This document shows positions 51,282-60,004 of a DNA stretch of 64,000 nt, in pieces. Source of the DNA: CAVVSQ01 sp963848825 (GTDB lineage: Bacteria; Planctomycetota; Planctomycetia; Gemmatales; Gemmataceae). Each line of letters starts with the position of its first letter. Position 1 is the stretch's first letter. The notes beneath the pieces are model-generated. The model did no database searches. It worked only from the letters and a program-made list of their open reading frames with translations, and was not told where the DNA came from. The position numbers and the translations under genes are program-made. The stretch covers positions 310,001 through 374,000 of the forward strand of contig CAWKFA010000014.1 in the NCBI GenBank assembly GCA_963848825.1, read 5' to 3'.

Positions 51282-51550
51282 ATGGCCCGCACACCTGTCC
51301 GCACGTCAAGCAAATCCGGCCGGTCACGCCCAACACGGAGGGCTGCGAAGAGTGCCTGGCGACCGGGGACACGTGGGTGCATCTCCGGCTCTGTCTGACG
51401 TGCGGCCACGTCGGCTGTTGCGACTCCTCCAAGAACAAGCACGCGACGAAACACTTCCACGCGAGCGGCCACCCCGTCATGAAGTCCGCCGAGCCGGGCG
51501 AGGACTGGGGCTGGTGCTACATCGACCAGATCGAGCTCGATTCCTTGTAG
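51282..51550 (+). CDS. UBP-type zinc-finger protein (one frameshift near the start)
   Basis: About 89 residues. ATG 51282 follows AAGGAG, but one base is missing within the first four codons; after it the frame gives HTCPHVKQIRPVTPN, then GCEECLATGDTWVHLRLCL, TCGHVGCCDSSKNKHATKHF and a stop at 51550. Cys and His spacing (CPH, CEEC, CLTCGHVGCCD, HATKHFH) matches the zf-UBP domain found in small bacterial proteins. It may bind a C-terminus or a partner protein; function in bacteria is poorly known. It shares the high GC of the flavoprotein gene 58 bases upstream. From memory of family context, such zinc fingers often neighbour cNMP/thioredoxin-reductase fusions, suggesting a joint function or joint transfer. 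Confidence 0.8.
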
Positions 51551-51603
51551 GGTTCTTTTTGCCACGAAGCAAGCGCACGGGCGATTCTCATTGGCTCCTA
51601 AAC

Positions 51604-51984
51604 ATGGGACTCGGCAACAAAAAAGGGCATGTGCATGGCTCCCACGTTAGCGGGGGACATACGACCCTCATTGACGGGGCCGATCACGTCGTCAAGAAAC
51701 TGGGCGTGCTGTCCTGGTTTCAGTCCGTGCGACCAGGCATCATCTCGTCCGCCCGGGGCGGAAAACTCTCGGTCACCATTCGCCGTCCCGCCGAACATAA
51801 GCATGTAAACACCGTGAAGCTAACCTTTCGGACCAAGGGAAGCGTACAAGAGGTCTACTTGCACGCGCTCGACCTGGAAGCGAACCTTCCAGAAATCGTG
51901 AGTGACATCACCAGAGTTGTCGGTAAGGAATTGCGAGGTGCGGTGGTATATAATCGAACCACCGAAGTGGATGCGGAGGAATGA
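51604..51984 (+). CDS. Small conserved protein, possibly DUF2103-like
   Basis: 126 residues from ATG 51604 (MGLGNKKGHVHGSHVSGG). His-rich N-terminus followed by HTTLIDGADHVVKKLGVLSW, SVRPGIISSARGG and KLTFRTKGSVQEVYLHAL. The pattern (GHTTLI near the start, a helix, PGxI, then a basic beta hairpin and a VQEVY-type end) resembles the DUF2103 family of predicted metal-binding proteins, from memory and without a search. GC falls back to the window average here, so the high-GC island ends before this gene. No other domain or membrane helix. Confidence 0.6.
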   Translation: MGLGNKKGHVHGSHVSGGHTTLIDGADHVVKKLGVLSWFQSVRPGIISSARGGKLSVTIRRPAEHKHVNTVKLTFRTKGSVQEVYLHALDLEANLPEIVSDITRVVGKELRGAVVYNRTTEVDAEE

Positions 51985-52015
51985 CGCCCAGGCATTTCCA
52001 GGATCGACCACATCG

Positions 52016-52474
52016 ATGCGCGAGAGTTCGAAACCTCTGGTGAAGGAATACATATTTTATTGCTTGCTGCTACTCAGCATAGGTTCCCTAATTATGGCTG
52101 CCTCGCTGCTGAAGAATGCGTTTGTTTGGCCAACCGATGGCGAGGCAGTGGCAAAGGCCGTGTACATTATTCGTGTCCTTGGTGTCGCCGGATTGATTCT
52201 ATCGCCAGGCTTTATTTTGGGCGGCATAATGGGCATGGCGCGAGCAGGGGACAAAGGACGGTACTTTTTCGTCGAGCAAGCCTTCTATATATCGACAATC
52301 GGGTATCCGTTTTTGTATTTAGCCGGCACAAGGATCTCCATGCCCCTTACGGAGCGGGATTATTTGGATTTGGCGCTTATCGCCCAGGCGGCGCCGATTT
52401 TGATTCCCCTCCTGTTTTTCGTTCTGACTTTCTTCGTTATCCCGAGGCTGGAGAAACGCGATGTCATCCCATAG
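52016..52474 (+). CDS. Four-TM membrane protein of unknown function
   Basis: 152 residues from ATG 52016 (MRESSKPLVKEYIFYC). Four membrane helices: YCLLLLSIGSLIMAASLL, VLGVAGLILSPGFILGG, ISTIGYPFLYLAGT and AAPILIPLLFFVLTFFVI. A short charged loop and a basic C-terminus (PRLEKRDVIP). No family recognised. It overlaps the next gene by 14 bases and is the first of three small co-directional membrane protein genes, probably one operon. Confidence 0.7.
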   Translation: MRESSKPLVKEYIFYCLLLLSIGSLIMAASLLKNAFVWPTDGEAVAKAVYIIRVLGVAGLILSPGFILGGIMGMARAGDKGRYFFVEQAFYISTIGYPFLYLAGTRISMPLTERDYLDLALIAQAAPILIPLLFFVLTFFVIPRLEKRDVIP

Positions 52475-52952
52475 CAAGGTGCCACTGGTTATCCCCATCT
52501 TGATTATCGGGGTGGGAGTCGGCTGGTTGTTAACTGCCCAAGGCTTCGCACCAGGCGTCAACTGGATCTGGATTTTGGGGTTGGGAATCGTTGGCGTCCT
52601 TACCTTCGTGCTCAGCAAGGGCCTCGATAAGGTCAGCGTGATACTCGGACCGTTTTTCTTGCTTGCCAGCGTGCTGTCCGTACTTCGCCAAACAGCCCTA
52701 CTCAGCGTGCAAATCGAAGTGCCAATCCTGGTCATCAGCATCGGGGTGCTCTTGCTGGTGGCTCAGATGCCAGCCATCCCGAAGCCGGACTGGTTTCTGG
52801 CACCGCCACCGCCGGCCGATGAGCCAGCCACCCCCAAAAAGTTACGCCTGGAAGGTTCCACGGAGACCAGCTCGGCAGCTCCTCGGAACTCGGCAGGGAG
52901 GCGGCCGCTGAGGTGTTTCGCACAGAAGTTTTCAGCAGGAGGTGTTTCATGA
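52461..52952 (+). CDS. Membrane protein of unknown function
   Basis: 163 residues from ATG 52461 (MSSHSKVPLVIPILIIGVG). Four helices in the first 105 residues (VIPILIIGVGVGWLL, WIWILGLGIVGVLTFVL, VILGPFFLLASVLSVL, VPILVISIGVLLLVA), then a Pro-rich cytoplasmic or periplasmic tail (WFLAPPPPADEPATPKKL) ending with a basic RNSAGRRPLRC. No known family. Translational overlap at both ends: 14 bases with the gene before and ATGA with the gene after. Confidence 0.7.
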   Translation: MSSHSKVPLVIPILIIGVGVGWLLTAQGFAPGVNWIWILGLGIVGVLTFVLSKGLDKVSVILGPFFLLASVLSVLRQTALLSVQIEVPILVISIGVLLLVAQMPAIPKPDWFLAPPPPADEPATPKKLRLEGSTETSSAAPRNSAGRRPLRCFAQKFSAGGVS

Positions 52953-53419
52953 ACATGCCAACAAGAAACGAGATTCCCCCAGGCCGCAAGGGGCTCTATT
53001 ACGCCGGCATGGTGGTGTCCGGCATTGGGGCGCTGCTCTTCCTCTCGACTTTTGTTTCTTTCATGGCGAACTTCGGCAATTTCGAGCACTTCGAGGATAG
53101 AGCTCGTTCCGAAGGCTTCCGCGCCTTCGGCGGTATGATCTTGATTATTATTGGTAGCTTCCTCATGGGCGTCGGGGCCAAGGGCTGGGCTGGATCGGGA
53201 GTGGTACTTAATCCCGATCAGGCGAGAAAAGACGTCGAGCCCTGGAGTCGCATGGCTGGCGGAGTCGTTCAGGATGCCTTGTCCGAAGTCGAAGTCGTGA
53301 AGAATCTTGGCAGCCGCCAGGGCACGCCGGAACCGCGGATCAAGGTCCGCTGCCGAAAGTGTCAGACGCTAAACGATGAAACCGCCAAGTTCTGCAATCA
53401 ATGCGGGGCGGCAATTTGA
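52949..53419 (+). CDS. Two-TM protein with C-terminal zinc ribbon
   Basis: 156 residues; ATG 52949 overlaps the stop of the preceding gene. Two helices (YYAGMVVSGIGALLFLST, MILIIIGSFLMGVGAKG) flank a charged loop with NFEHFEDRARSEGF. The C-terminus ends with VRCRKCQTLNDETAKFCNQC, two CxxC pairs of a zinc-ribbon of the kind found at protein ends in many membrane-associated regulators. Function unknown. Third gene of the small membrane-protein operon. Confidence 0.8.
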   Translation: MNMPTRNEIPPGRKGLYYAGMVVSGIGALLFLSTFVSFMANFGNFEHFEDRARSEGFRAFGGMILIIIGSFLMGVGAKGWAGSGVVLNPDQARKDVEPWSRMAGGVVQDALSEVEVVKNLGSRQGTPEPRIKVRCRKCQTLNDETAKFCNQCGAAI

Positions 53420-53569
53420 TGGTGTCCCAGGCGGAAGCGGACGCGTGATACCGGAAACATCCAGTTGAACTTCCGGTGACATTTCTGAAAGCACCCGTCA
53501 ATGAAATCGGCGACAAATGAATAGACTGAAGAACGTGGCCCTGTCCTCCCGACTTTCCCACCATTCCAG

Positions 53570-54558
53570 TCAGTTTGCTTTTTTCGACTCGCTCCTCTCG
53601 ACAGAGAGGTTCTTGATCGCGCCTTCAACTGTGTGCGCACGCGCAGGTCAAGAATCCGCAGGTCGATGGCATAGGGACCGGCGCCTTGGTTGGCGCCGAG
53701 GCGCACGTACTTGACATCGGCGGGGGACGCGTCTGTCCGGCCCGTCACACTAAAGGTATCGGCGCCGTCAGGGCGCACGGAAAACACAGCCTTGGTACCG
53801 ATTCGTACCACGCGCAGCTGCCCGCCTTTGCCTTGAGCCGGTGGCGCGTTGGAGAAAGCCTGCTCGCGGCGGCCCTGCGCGTTCGAAAGAGTTCGCATCG
53901 CGACATAGGCTTGGGTACCATCGGGCCGAAGGGTATGATTGAAGGATAGTGCGTCGAAGTTGGTTGTTTCTGTCATTAAATAGAACTCATAACCGACGCC
54001 GCGACCCCCTGCCGGTTTCGGCGCGTGCAAAATTTCATATGCCGTGGTGATTTCAAAGTCGCCGTGGATCTTAAACCGTGAAATAACACCGACGGCATCG
54101 TATTTCTTGCTTATTTCCGCCGTTAGGTTAGGGCGCAAACCGTCCGGCTCGGATTTGACACGCACATCGGCATCCAACCCGAAAGGAAGGAAGTTGCCGC
54201 CCTGGAAACCCTTCCTCCGAAAGTCGTGGTAAAACTCGGCCCCGATAACCTCCAGCCCAGTCTCCTGAATGTCCTCCACCAGCTTGGTCGCGCGTTCCCG
54301 CACCTCGGCATCTTTCGTCTCGGCCATGGCTTTCCTCAGCAGCGGCAGTGCCGGCCGGCCAACCTCTGCCAGGCTTTTTTGCGCCGCCTCGCGCTTGTCG
54401 AACGAGTCATTACTCAATTCCGTGATGAGTGCACGAATGGTATTCTCGTCGGCCGCACCGCCTTTCTTTTCATCGTCGCCATACAACTGGCCGGCCATTC
54501 CTGCCAAAGAAATCAGCGAACCCATGACCAGCAAGATACCCGGCTTGGCTGCAAACAT
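53570..54558 (-). CDS. Secreted DUF1583-type protein with HEAT-like N-terminal module (one frameshift)
   Basis: ATG 54558 (MFAAKPGILLVMGSLISL) with a signal peptide ending near GQLYGDDEKKG. Residues about 30-95 form the helical module NDSFDKREAAQKSLAEVGRP, ALPLLRKAM, DAEVRERATKLVEDI, closely similar to the N-terminus of the WD40 protein at 30.7-32.1 kb. The rest (YDAVGVISRFKIHGDFEITT, GVGYEFYLMTETTNFDAL, VRPDGADTFSVTGRTDA) is the beta-rich domain I recognise as DUF1583, a planctomycete family perhaps related to lectin-like folds. A break near 53637 (extra bases in a CA repeat) moves into VEGAIKNLSVERSESKKAN with a stop at 53570, a better end than the long basic tail in the original frame. Confidence 0.75.
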
Positions 54559-55031
54559 GGCTATGTCTCCGCAAGAATGGCTGTGAAAACTACGGCGTCG
54601 TCGCCGACACGACCGGACCCACCACGGTAGGCCGTAAAAAAATCGCTTTTCATGATCCAGTTTTAGCGGCGCACTAAAGTTGGGGCATCGTCTTCGGCTG
54701 TCCCTCCGGCGGCGGGTACATTTTTTTGAGTGTATCATAAGGTTGCGAGAAAACATATGAGACGCAATTCGCGAGGAAAACAAATGGGAAGACAGCTCGA
54801 TTTCCGTTGAAAGAGGCGATGCGACGCGGTAGATTCTGGTCCATGCCTCGTCGACCGCAATGTCCCTGGAGAGTTGGTGTATCACGCGTTCCAGTGCAGA
54901 ATCGAAAGACGCGAACCGCCCATCCTTCTTTTCGACATTGCGATCACCAGGACGGTCCGCGAGGCGGATGAGGCGGATGAACAGCAGAAAGAGAACGGGC
55001 ACGGCACCCGCCGGTGCAGAGGCGACATCAC
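54559..55031. other. Divergent intergenic region
   Basis: About 470 bases between the DUF1583 gene (minus) and the DoxX gene (plus). A minus-strand frame stays open through it (MPVLFLLFIRLIRL to RRDSRRRC), but its composition becomes very basic and it has no family likeness, so I do not call it. An AT-rich stretch around 54720-54760 (gtgtatcataagg) could hold a promoter. No repeat seen. Confidence 0.4.
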
Positions 55032-55448
55032 ATGGCGACAGGAAACAAGGCTGAAGACACTGCTAAACTGCTACTGCGGCTGGCTATTGGCGGCCTCATG
55101 CTGTTCCACGGCGTCTACAAGATTCGCCACGGCGTGGACTTCATGTTCCGTATGCTGGAGGCAAAAGGGCTCCCTGTCTTCATCGCCTACGGGTCGTACT
55201 TCGGCGAGGTCGTGGCTCCGGTGCTCATCCTCGCCGGCGTCCTGACTCGCCTCTCCTCCCTTGTGGTGGCCGGAACAATGGTCATGGCCGTCTTTCTGGC
55301 ACTCGAAAGTCAGGTGTTCACCCTGAACCATGTTGGCGGCTGGGCGATCGAACTTAATGCCTTGTTCTTCCTCGGGGCAATTGCGCCTGCGCTGCTGGGG
55401 CCTGGGCGCTTCAGCATCTGGAAGGGACGCAGCTGGTGGTTGGAGTGA
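55032..55448 (+). CDS. DoxX-family membrane protein
   Basis: 138 residues from ATG 55032 (MATGNKAEDTAKLLLR). Four helices and the DoxX signature at the start: LLLRLAIGGLMLFHGVYKI, then GSYFGEVVAPVLILAGVLTR, LVVAGTMVMAVFLALE and LNALFFLGAIAPALLGPGRF. The family includes the small subunit of thiosulfate:quinone oxidoreductase and many proteins of unknown role in redox or sulfur metabolism. Specific activity cannot be assigned. Frame intact. Confidence 0.9.
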   Translation: MATGNKAEDTAKLLLRLAIGGLMLFHGVYKIRHGVDFMFRMLEAKGLPVFIAYGSYFGEVVAPVLILAGVLTRLSSLVVAGTMVMAVFLALESQVFTLNHVGGWAIELNALFFLGAIAPALLGPGRFSIWKGRSWWLE

Positions 55449-55680
55449 ATTCAGTCGCGGTCAGGATGCAGCTGCTCTGCAAAACCGCGATGAGTTGTGG
55501 CAAGGATGCCACGGACCAACCTCCCCTGCCGTTGTGGCCGCGTATCACCTTGCCTGACAAGGCAAAATCTCCGGACGGGCTTGGAGTGATCATCCGGATT
55601 TCCGTTACGACTATCGCTGCAACAGTAAATAACGCCGTTGGAATCAACGGCAAAACCACCACCGCTTGGGGCTCTGATGG

Positions 55681-56013
55681 TCAGCGCCCCCCCTTTATTT
55701 TTAAAAGGCCCTTGTGCAGGAGCAGCGAATCGAGCGATTGGATTCGCCAGTAAACCGCCAACTCGGAATTCCCTGCCTCTGCATAAGCCGCTGCTAAGGT
55801 TTCCGGTAGATAGGGATGGTGGGGATCCAGTTCCAGCACATGCCGGGCCAGAGACGCCGCCCGCGGACCGTTGCGAATCCGGGCATCGGGGCACGTGGCC
55901 AATAACCAGGCCAGGTCAATGCAGGCTGCAATATTGCCCGGATCGCCGCGAACAGCTTCGCTCAAGTCGGCAAGGCACTCAACATACGTCGTAGCTGATT
56001 TACTAGATTGCAT
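55681..56013 (-). CDS. Small TPR-like protein at the end of the sulfate operon
   Basis: 110 residues from ATG 56013 (MQSSKSATTYVECLADLS), which overlaps the end of cysA by 11 bases, so the two are co-transcribed. Helical pairs with TPR-like spacing: ADLSEAVRGDPGNIAACIDL, AASLARHVLELDPHHPYLPE, TLAAAYAEAGNSELAVYWRI. No signal peptide. The role is unknown; operon position suggests a link with sulfate uptake, but hitchhiking on the transcript is equally possible. Confidence 0.75.
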   Translation of the reverse strand: MQSSKSATTYVECLADLSEAVRGDPGNIAACIDLAWLLATCPDARIRNGPRAASLARHVLELDPHHPYLPETLAAAYAEAGNSELAVYWRIQSLDSLLLHKGLLKIKGGR

Positions 56014-57024
56014 AATCCCCTCCTTCAAAAACTTTCAATTCCGTCGGCGTCACAAAAACCGCCTCATCGTCCTTGAGCGCCAGTTCCGCGAAGCGTTCCT
56101 GGGACAAAACCACCTCGACCCCTCGGTCATCGCTCGTCAGCCGCAAATCGACATGGACATGGATGCCCGCGGAATTGATGCGTGTGACGCGAGCTGGCCA
56201 GGTGGGCTGGCCGTTCTGATGGCGGGAGATGTGTAGGTGGTGCGGCCGAACGTAACTGGTCACTGTTTTGCCGCCAACGCCTGGCCCCTGGTCCTCGCCG
56301 CGGGCATGGAACAAATTGACCTGGCCAAGGAATTGCATGACGAAGGGATTGGCGGGGTGATGATAAACTTCCTCCGGCGTGCCCACCTGTTCAATACGGC
56401 CATTGCTCATGACCACGATGCGGTCGGCCAGTTCCAGGGCTTCTTCCTGGTCGTGGGTCACGAAGACGCTGGTGACGTGGATCTCCTCATGTAGGCGGCG
56501 CAGCCAATCGCGCAATTCCTTGCGGACCCTGGCATCAAGGGCACCGAAGGGTTCATCCAAAAGGAGAACCCTGGGCTGAGCGGCCAAGCGCGGGCCAGGG
56601 CAACACGCTGGCGTTGGCCGCCGGAGAGTTGGCCTGGATAACGATTGCCGATGGTTTCAAGTTGGATCAGGCTGAGCAGCTCCTGGACCCGTTCCTTGAT
56701 CTCCTTTTTGGGCCGATGGCGCATTTTCAGGGAAAAACCAATGTTTTGGGCGACCGTCATGTGGCGGAAAAGCGCGTAATGCTGAAAAACGAAGCCGATG
56801 TTGCGCTGGCGGACATCGAGGTGATCGGCTTCCTCGTCGTGAAGCATAACGCTCCCCTGGTCCGCTATCTCCAGGCCGGCGATGATCCGGAGCAGCGTCG
56901 TTTTGCCGGAACCGGACGGTCCCAGGAGCGCGACGAGCGAACCGCTGGGGACTTCCAGGCTAACGTCCTTGAGAGCCAGGTGTTTACCGAAGCGTTTGCT
57001 GACGTTTTTCGCCGTGATACTCAT
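56003..57024 (-). CDS. cysA: Sulfate/thiosulfate ABC importer ATP-binding protein CysA (one frameshift)
   Basis: About 340 residues from ATG 57024 (MSITAKNVSKRFGKHLAL), overlapping the cysW stop (ATGA). Walker A LLGPSGSGKTTLL, Q-loop FVFQHYALFRHMTV (FQHYALF is typical of CysA), signature LSGGQRQRVALARA. One base is missing near 56590. The next piece resumes LAAQPRVLLLDEPFGALD (Walker B), VFVTHDQEEALELAD (switch His) and a C-terminal TOBE-like domain (VTSYVRPHHLHIS). Energises uptake of sulfate with CysT/CysW and the binding protein encoded upstream. Confidence 0.92.
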
Positions 57025-57889
57025 GTTTGGGTCTCCGTTGTTTCGGTGAGGACCGCTTTTTGTTTTTGCTTCAAAGTTTTTCTTTCCAGCGCGACTTTGA
57101 ACACCAGGGTGACCAACGCGAGGAGGGTTAGCAACGAGGCGACCGCAAAGGAACCGGGAAGGTTGTATTCCTGGAAAAGCTTTTCAATCCTTAAAGGCAT
57201 GGTGTCGGTTTGGCCGGCAATGTGGCCCGATACCACGTAAACAGCCCCGAATTCTCCCATGGCGCGGGCGTTGCACAGTATCACGCCATAGAGCAAGCCC
57301 CACTTGATGTTGGGTAATGTCACATGCCAAAACAATTGCCAGGCGTTGGCCCCCAGGCTGACCGCGGCCAGTTCCTCATCCGGGCCCATGGCCTCCATGA
57401 CGGGAATCAACTCCCGGGCCACGAAGGGAAAGGTCACGAATGCAGTGGCCAGGATGAGTCCGGGGATGGCGAAGATAATCTTGATGTCGTGCTCGCGCAG
57501 CCACGGACCAAGATAACCCTGGAGGCCAAATATCAAGACAAACATCAGGCCGGCCACCACGGGTGACACGGAAAAAGGCAAGTCAATAAGGGCGGTCAAC
57601 AACGTTCGGCCCGGAAATTGGAAGCGGGCGATGGCCCAGGCTGCCGCCAGGCCAAATAGAATATTGGCCACAACCGCCACCGGCACCACCGTCAACGTCA
57701 ACAGGATCGAGTGGAGAGTGTCCCGGTCGGCAAAGAGGTTTTTCCAGTAGACCCCCAGGCCTTCAGCCAGGGCCTGATAAAAGACGAAAACCACCGGCAC
57801 GATAATCAAAACCCCAATTACCAGGAACGCGGCCAGGATCAAGACACAACGGACGATCCAGGGGTCTTCTTGGGCCTGCGCGTCCGCAT
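57021..57889 (-). CDS. cysW: Sulfate ABC importer permease CysW (frame break near the start)
   Basis: Inner-membrane permease. From about 57842 the frame is clean for 273 residues: six helices (LVIGVLIIVPVVFVFYQAL, LTVVPVAVVANILFGLAAA, IDLPFSVSPVVAGLMF), the EAA loop EELAAVSLGANAWQLFWHV and the conserved ARAMGEFGAVYVVSG. Coding-like sequence continues upstream as AQEDPWIVRC but lacks a start in that frame. An ATG at 57889 in another frame, just after the cysT stop, is probably the true start, with one base lost near 57880. Ends ATGA-overlapped with cysA. Confidence 0.9.
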
Positions 57890-57899
57890 GGGGGCCGGC

Positions 57900-58738
57900 C
57901 TATCCAGGACTGCTTGAAGCGTCATGGCGTTTACTCCAACGTTCCAGAATATTGATGAGGAAAAGCATGCTGAACGAGATAATTAGCAGAACGACCGCGA
58001 TGGCCGTCGCTTCGCCGTAAGCGAACTCTTCCAGGCGTGCCACGATCAAGACCGGCGCGATTTCGGTGCGGTAGGGCATGTTGCCGGAGACGAAAACCAC
58101 CGAACCGTATTCCCCCAGTGCCCGCGCGAAGGCCAAAGCGAAGCCGGTCACCAGAGCGGGGTATAAAGCAGGCAGGACAACATGGCGGAATATCTGCCAG
58201 CGCCCCGCGCCCAGGGAAGCCGCGGCTTCCTCAACCTCGACATCCAATTCCTCCAGGACCGGTTGCACCGTGCGGACAACGAAGGGAATGCCAATGAACG
58301 TCAAGACGAGCACGATGGCCAGGCGCGTGTAGGCTGCCTCGATGCCCAGGGGAGTCAGGAATTGCCCGAACCAGCCGGTTGGCACGTAGAGGCTGGCGTA
58401 GACCAACCCCGCCACTGCCGTGGGCAGGGCCAAAGGTAAGTCGATCACGGAATCCAGCAGTCGCTTGAACGGGAATTGGTAGCGAACCAAGACCCAGGCG
58501 ATAAGTAACCCCAGGATGAGGTCGATGACCGCCGCGGCCATGGAAGCGCCGAAGGTCAACATATATGCCGCGCGGTTCGTTCGGACCATACCGCGGCCCA
58601 AAACTCCTCGAAGCTGAGCGAGAATGTCTTGGTGAAGCAGGCCGCTATCGGAATCAGTACCAGCACGGACAAATAAAACATGCTGTAGCCGAGGGCCAGG
58701 GAAAACCCCGGCAAGATTTTACGATTGACGCTGGGCAT
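57900..58738 (-). CDS. cysT: Sulfate ABC importer permease CysT/CysU (one frameshift)
   Basis: From ATG 58738 (MPSVNRKILPGFSLALGY) through the first helix (FYLSVLVLIPIAACFTK) to SERTAR near 58585, where one base is missing in a GC repeat. The next frame continues AYMLTFGASMAAAVIDLI. It then shows FKRLLDSVIDLPLALPTAV, the EAA loop EVEEAAASLGAGRWQIFRHV and FARALGEYGSVVFVSGN, typical of CysT. About 280 residues with six helices. It lies 15 bases after sbp and abuts cysW, matching the usual sbp-cysT-cysW-cysA order. Confidence 0.92.
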
Positions 58739-58753
58739 GGATATCCTTCTCGG

Positions 58754-59773
58754 TTATTTATTCTTCGGCCGATAAATCGTGTCGAACACGCCGCCGTCCG
58801 CGATGAATTGTTTGTGGGCGTCAGTCCAATCCCTGGCAATCTCGGAGACAGTGAACAACTTGATCGAGGGAAATACGCGCGGGTATTTTTTCAGGATGCT
58901 TTCGTCGCTGGGGCGGTAGAAATTCTTGGCGATGGCTTCCTGGGCTTCCTCCGTGGAGAGGAATTTCAAATACGCCTCCGCCACGACGCGCGTGCCCTTG
59001 CGATCGACATTGCCGTCCACAACCGCCACGTGGGGTTCGGCGCGAATGCTGATGGGGGGATAGACCAATTCCAGTTCCCCCTTGGCTTCTTGCACTTCGA
59101 GGTGAGCTTCGTTTTCCCAGGCCAGCTGAACGTCGCCCATTTTTCGCTGCACGAAGGTGGTGGTGGAACCACGGGCGCCGGAATCAAGTACAGGAACTTG
59201 CCTATATAGGTGGGTAATGTATTTAGTCGCTTCTTCCCTGGAGCCTCCCCGCAGCGTTACCGAACCCCAGGCGGCGTAAAAGCTCAGCTGCCCGTTGCCC
59301 GAGGTTTTCGGATTCGGTGTGATGATGCTTATATCCGGCCTGACGAGGTCGGGCCAATCTTTGACTCCCTTGGGGTTCCCCTTGCGGACCACGAAGACAA
59401 TCGTGGACGTGTAGGGGAGCGAGCGGTTCGGCAAACGGCTCTCCCAATCCTTGGCGAGCAAACCCCTCTCGCGAATGGCATCGGTATCGGACCAAAGGGC
59501 CAGCGTCACAACGTCGGCATCCAGCCCATCAATGACCGCCCTGGCCTGGGTGCTCGAACCGCCGTGCGATTGCTTGATGGACACGGTCACGCCCGTTTCC
59601 TTTTGATAATGGGCGCTAAAATGCTTGTTCAAATCGCGCCAGAGCTCCCTGGTCGGGTCGTAGGAAACGTTCAGAAGCTCCACGGAATTCGGCTTGCTAC
59701 CCCCGCCATTTTTACCGCAGCCCAAGGTCCAAAGCGATGAAGCCAGTACCGCCCATACCCAAATGTTTTTCAC
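58754..59773 (-). CDS. sbp: Sulfate-binding lipoprotein of the CysTWA importer
   Basis: 339 residues from GTG 59773, chosen because GAGGAGG lies seven bases upstream; ATG 59791 is an in-frame alternative. The N-terminus KNIWVWAVLASSLWTLGCGK has a lipobox (TLGC), so the mature protein is probably a lipoprotein. Sulfate-binding motifs: VELLNVSYDPTRELW, SIKQSHGGSSTQARAVIDG, DVVTLALWSDTDAI, TIVFVVRKGNPKGVKDWPDL, ITPNPKTSGNGQ and VQLAWENEAHLE. The C-terminal FNSTEEAQEAI-like segment (LKFLSTEEAQEAIAK) and FPSIKLFTV are family-typical. First gene of the sulfate operon; captures sulfate or thiosulfate outside the membrane. Confidence 0.92.
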   Translation of the reverse strand: MKNIWVWAVLASSLWTLGCGKNGGGSKPNSVELLNVSYDPTRELWRDLNKHFSAHYQKETGVTVSIKQSHGGSSTQARAVIDGLDADVVTLALWSDTDAIRERGLLAKDWESRLPNRSLPYTSTIVFVVRKGNPKGVKDWPDLVRPDISIITPNPKTSGNGQLSFYAAWGSVTLRGGSREEATKYITHLYRQVPVLDSGARGSTTTFVQRKMGDVQLAWENEAHLEVQEAKGELELVYPPISIRAEPHVAVVDGNVDRKGTRVVAEAYLKFLSTEEAQEAIAKNFYRPSDESILKKYPRVFPSIKLFTVSEIARDWTDAHKQFIADGGVFDTIYRPKNK

Positions 59774-59801
59774 CTCAAGCCTCCTCCTCATTTCGATAAT
59801 C

Positions 59802-59831
59802 ATCACCATGGTGATAATAATGATATTATCA
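59802..59831 (-). promoter_or_regulatory. Two overlapping palindromes upstream of the sulfate operon
   Basis: A perfect 14-base palindrome atcaccatggtgat (59802-59815) and an inverted repeat tgataat/attatca (59812-59831) lie directly upstream of sbp. On the minus strand a weak promoter can be drawn from TTGCCA to TATCAT with 16 bases between, placing the palindromes over and just after the start site. That is a likely operator for a sulfur-responsive repressor. No regulator is identified. Confidence 0.45.
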
Positions 59832-60004
59832 GGTACGTACATGGCAATTCTGAAGTTTTTCTTGAAAAGCAAAAAATAAAAAATCACCTGGACAGGATTG
59901 GCCGGAGCTTCTATATACTAATATGATGAATTTAGTGATGTATCTTTGCTGAAGATCCGATAAAACTAAAAATGTCATTCAAAAAGTAAGGAAGGGACTT
60001 GGCC

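Noticed and set aside
53398..53569. C-terminal tail of the DUF1583 gene in its first frame
   Set aside because: The tail is basic and unlike the family; another frame gives a short plausible end with a stop at 53570.
54559..55002. N-terminal extension of the DUF1583 gene (MPVLFLLFIRLIRL...)
   Set aside because: Although the frame is open, a signal peptide begins at ATG 54558 and the upstream part becomes very basic (RRRRDSRRRC).
55449..55680. Small plus-strand frame after doxX (105 codons from 55436)
   Set aside because: No ribosome-binding site, overlaps the doxX stop and the next minus-strand gene, and the composition is not protein-like.
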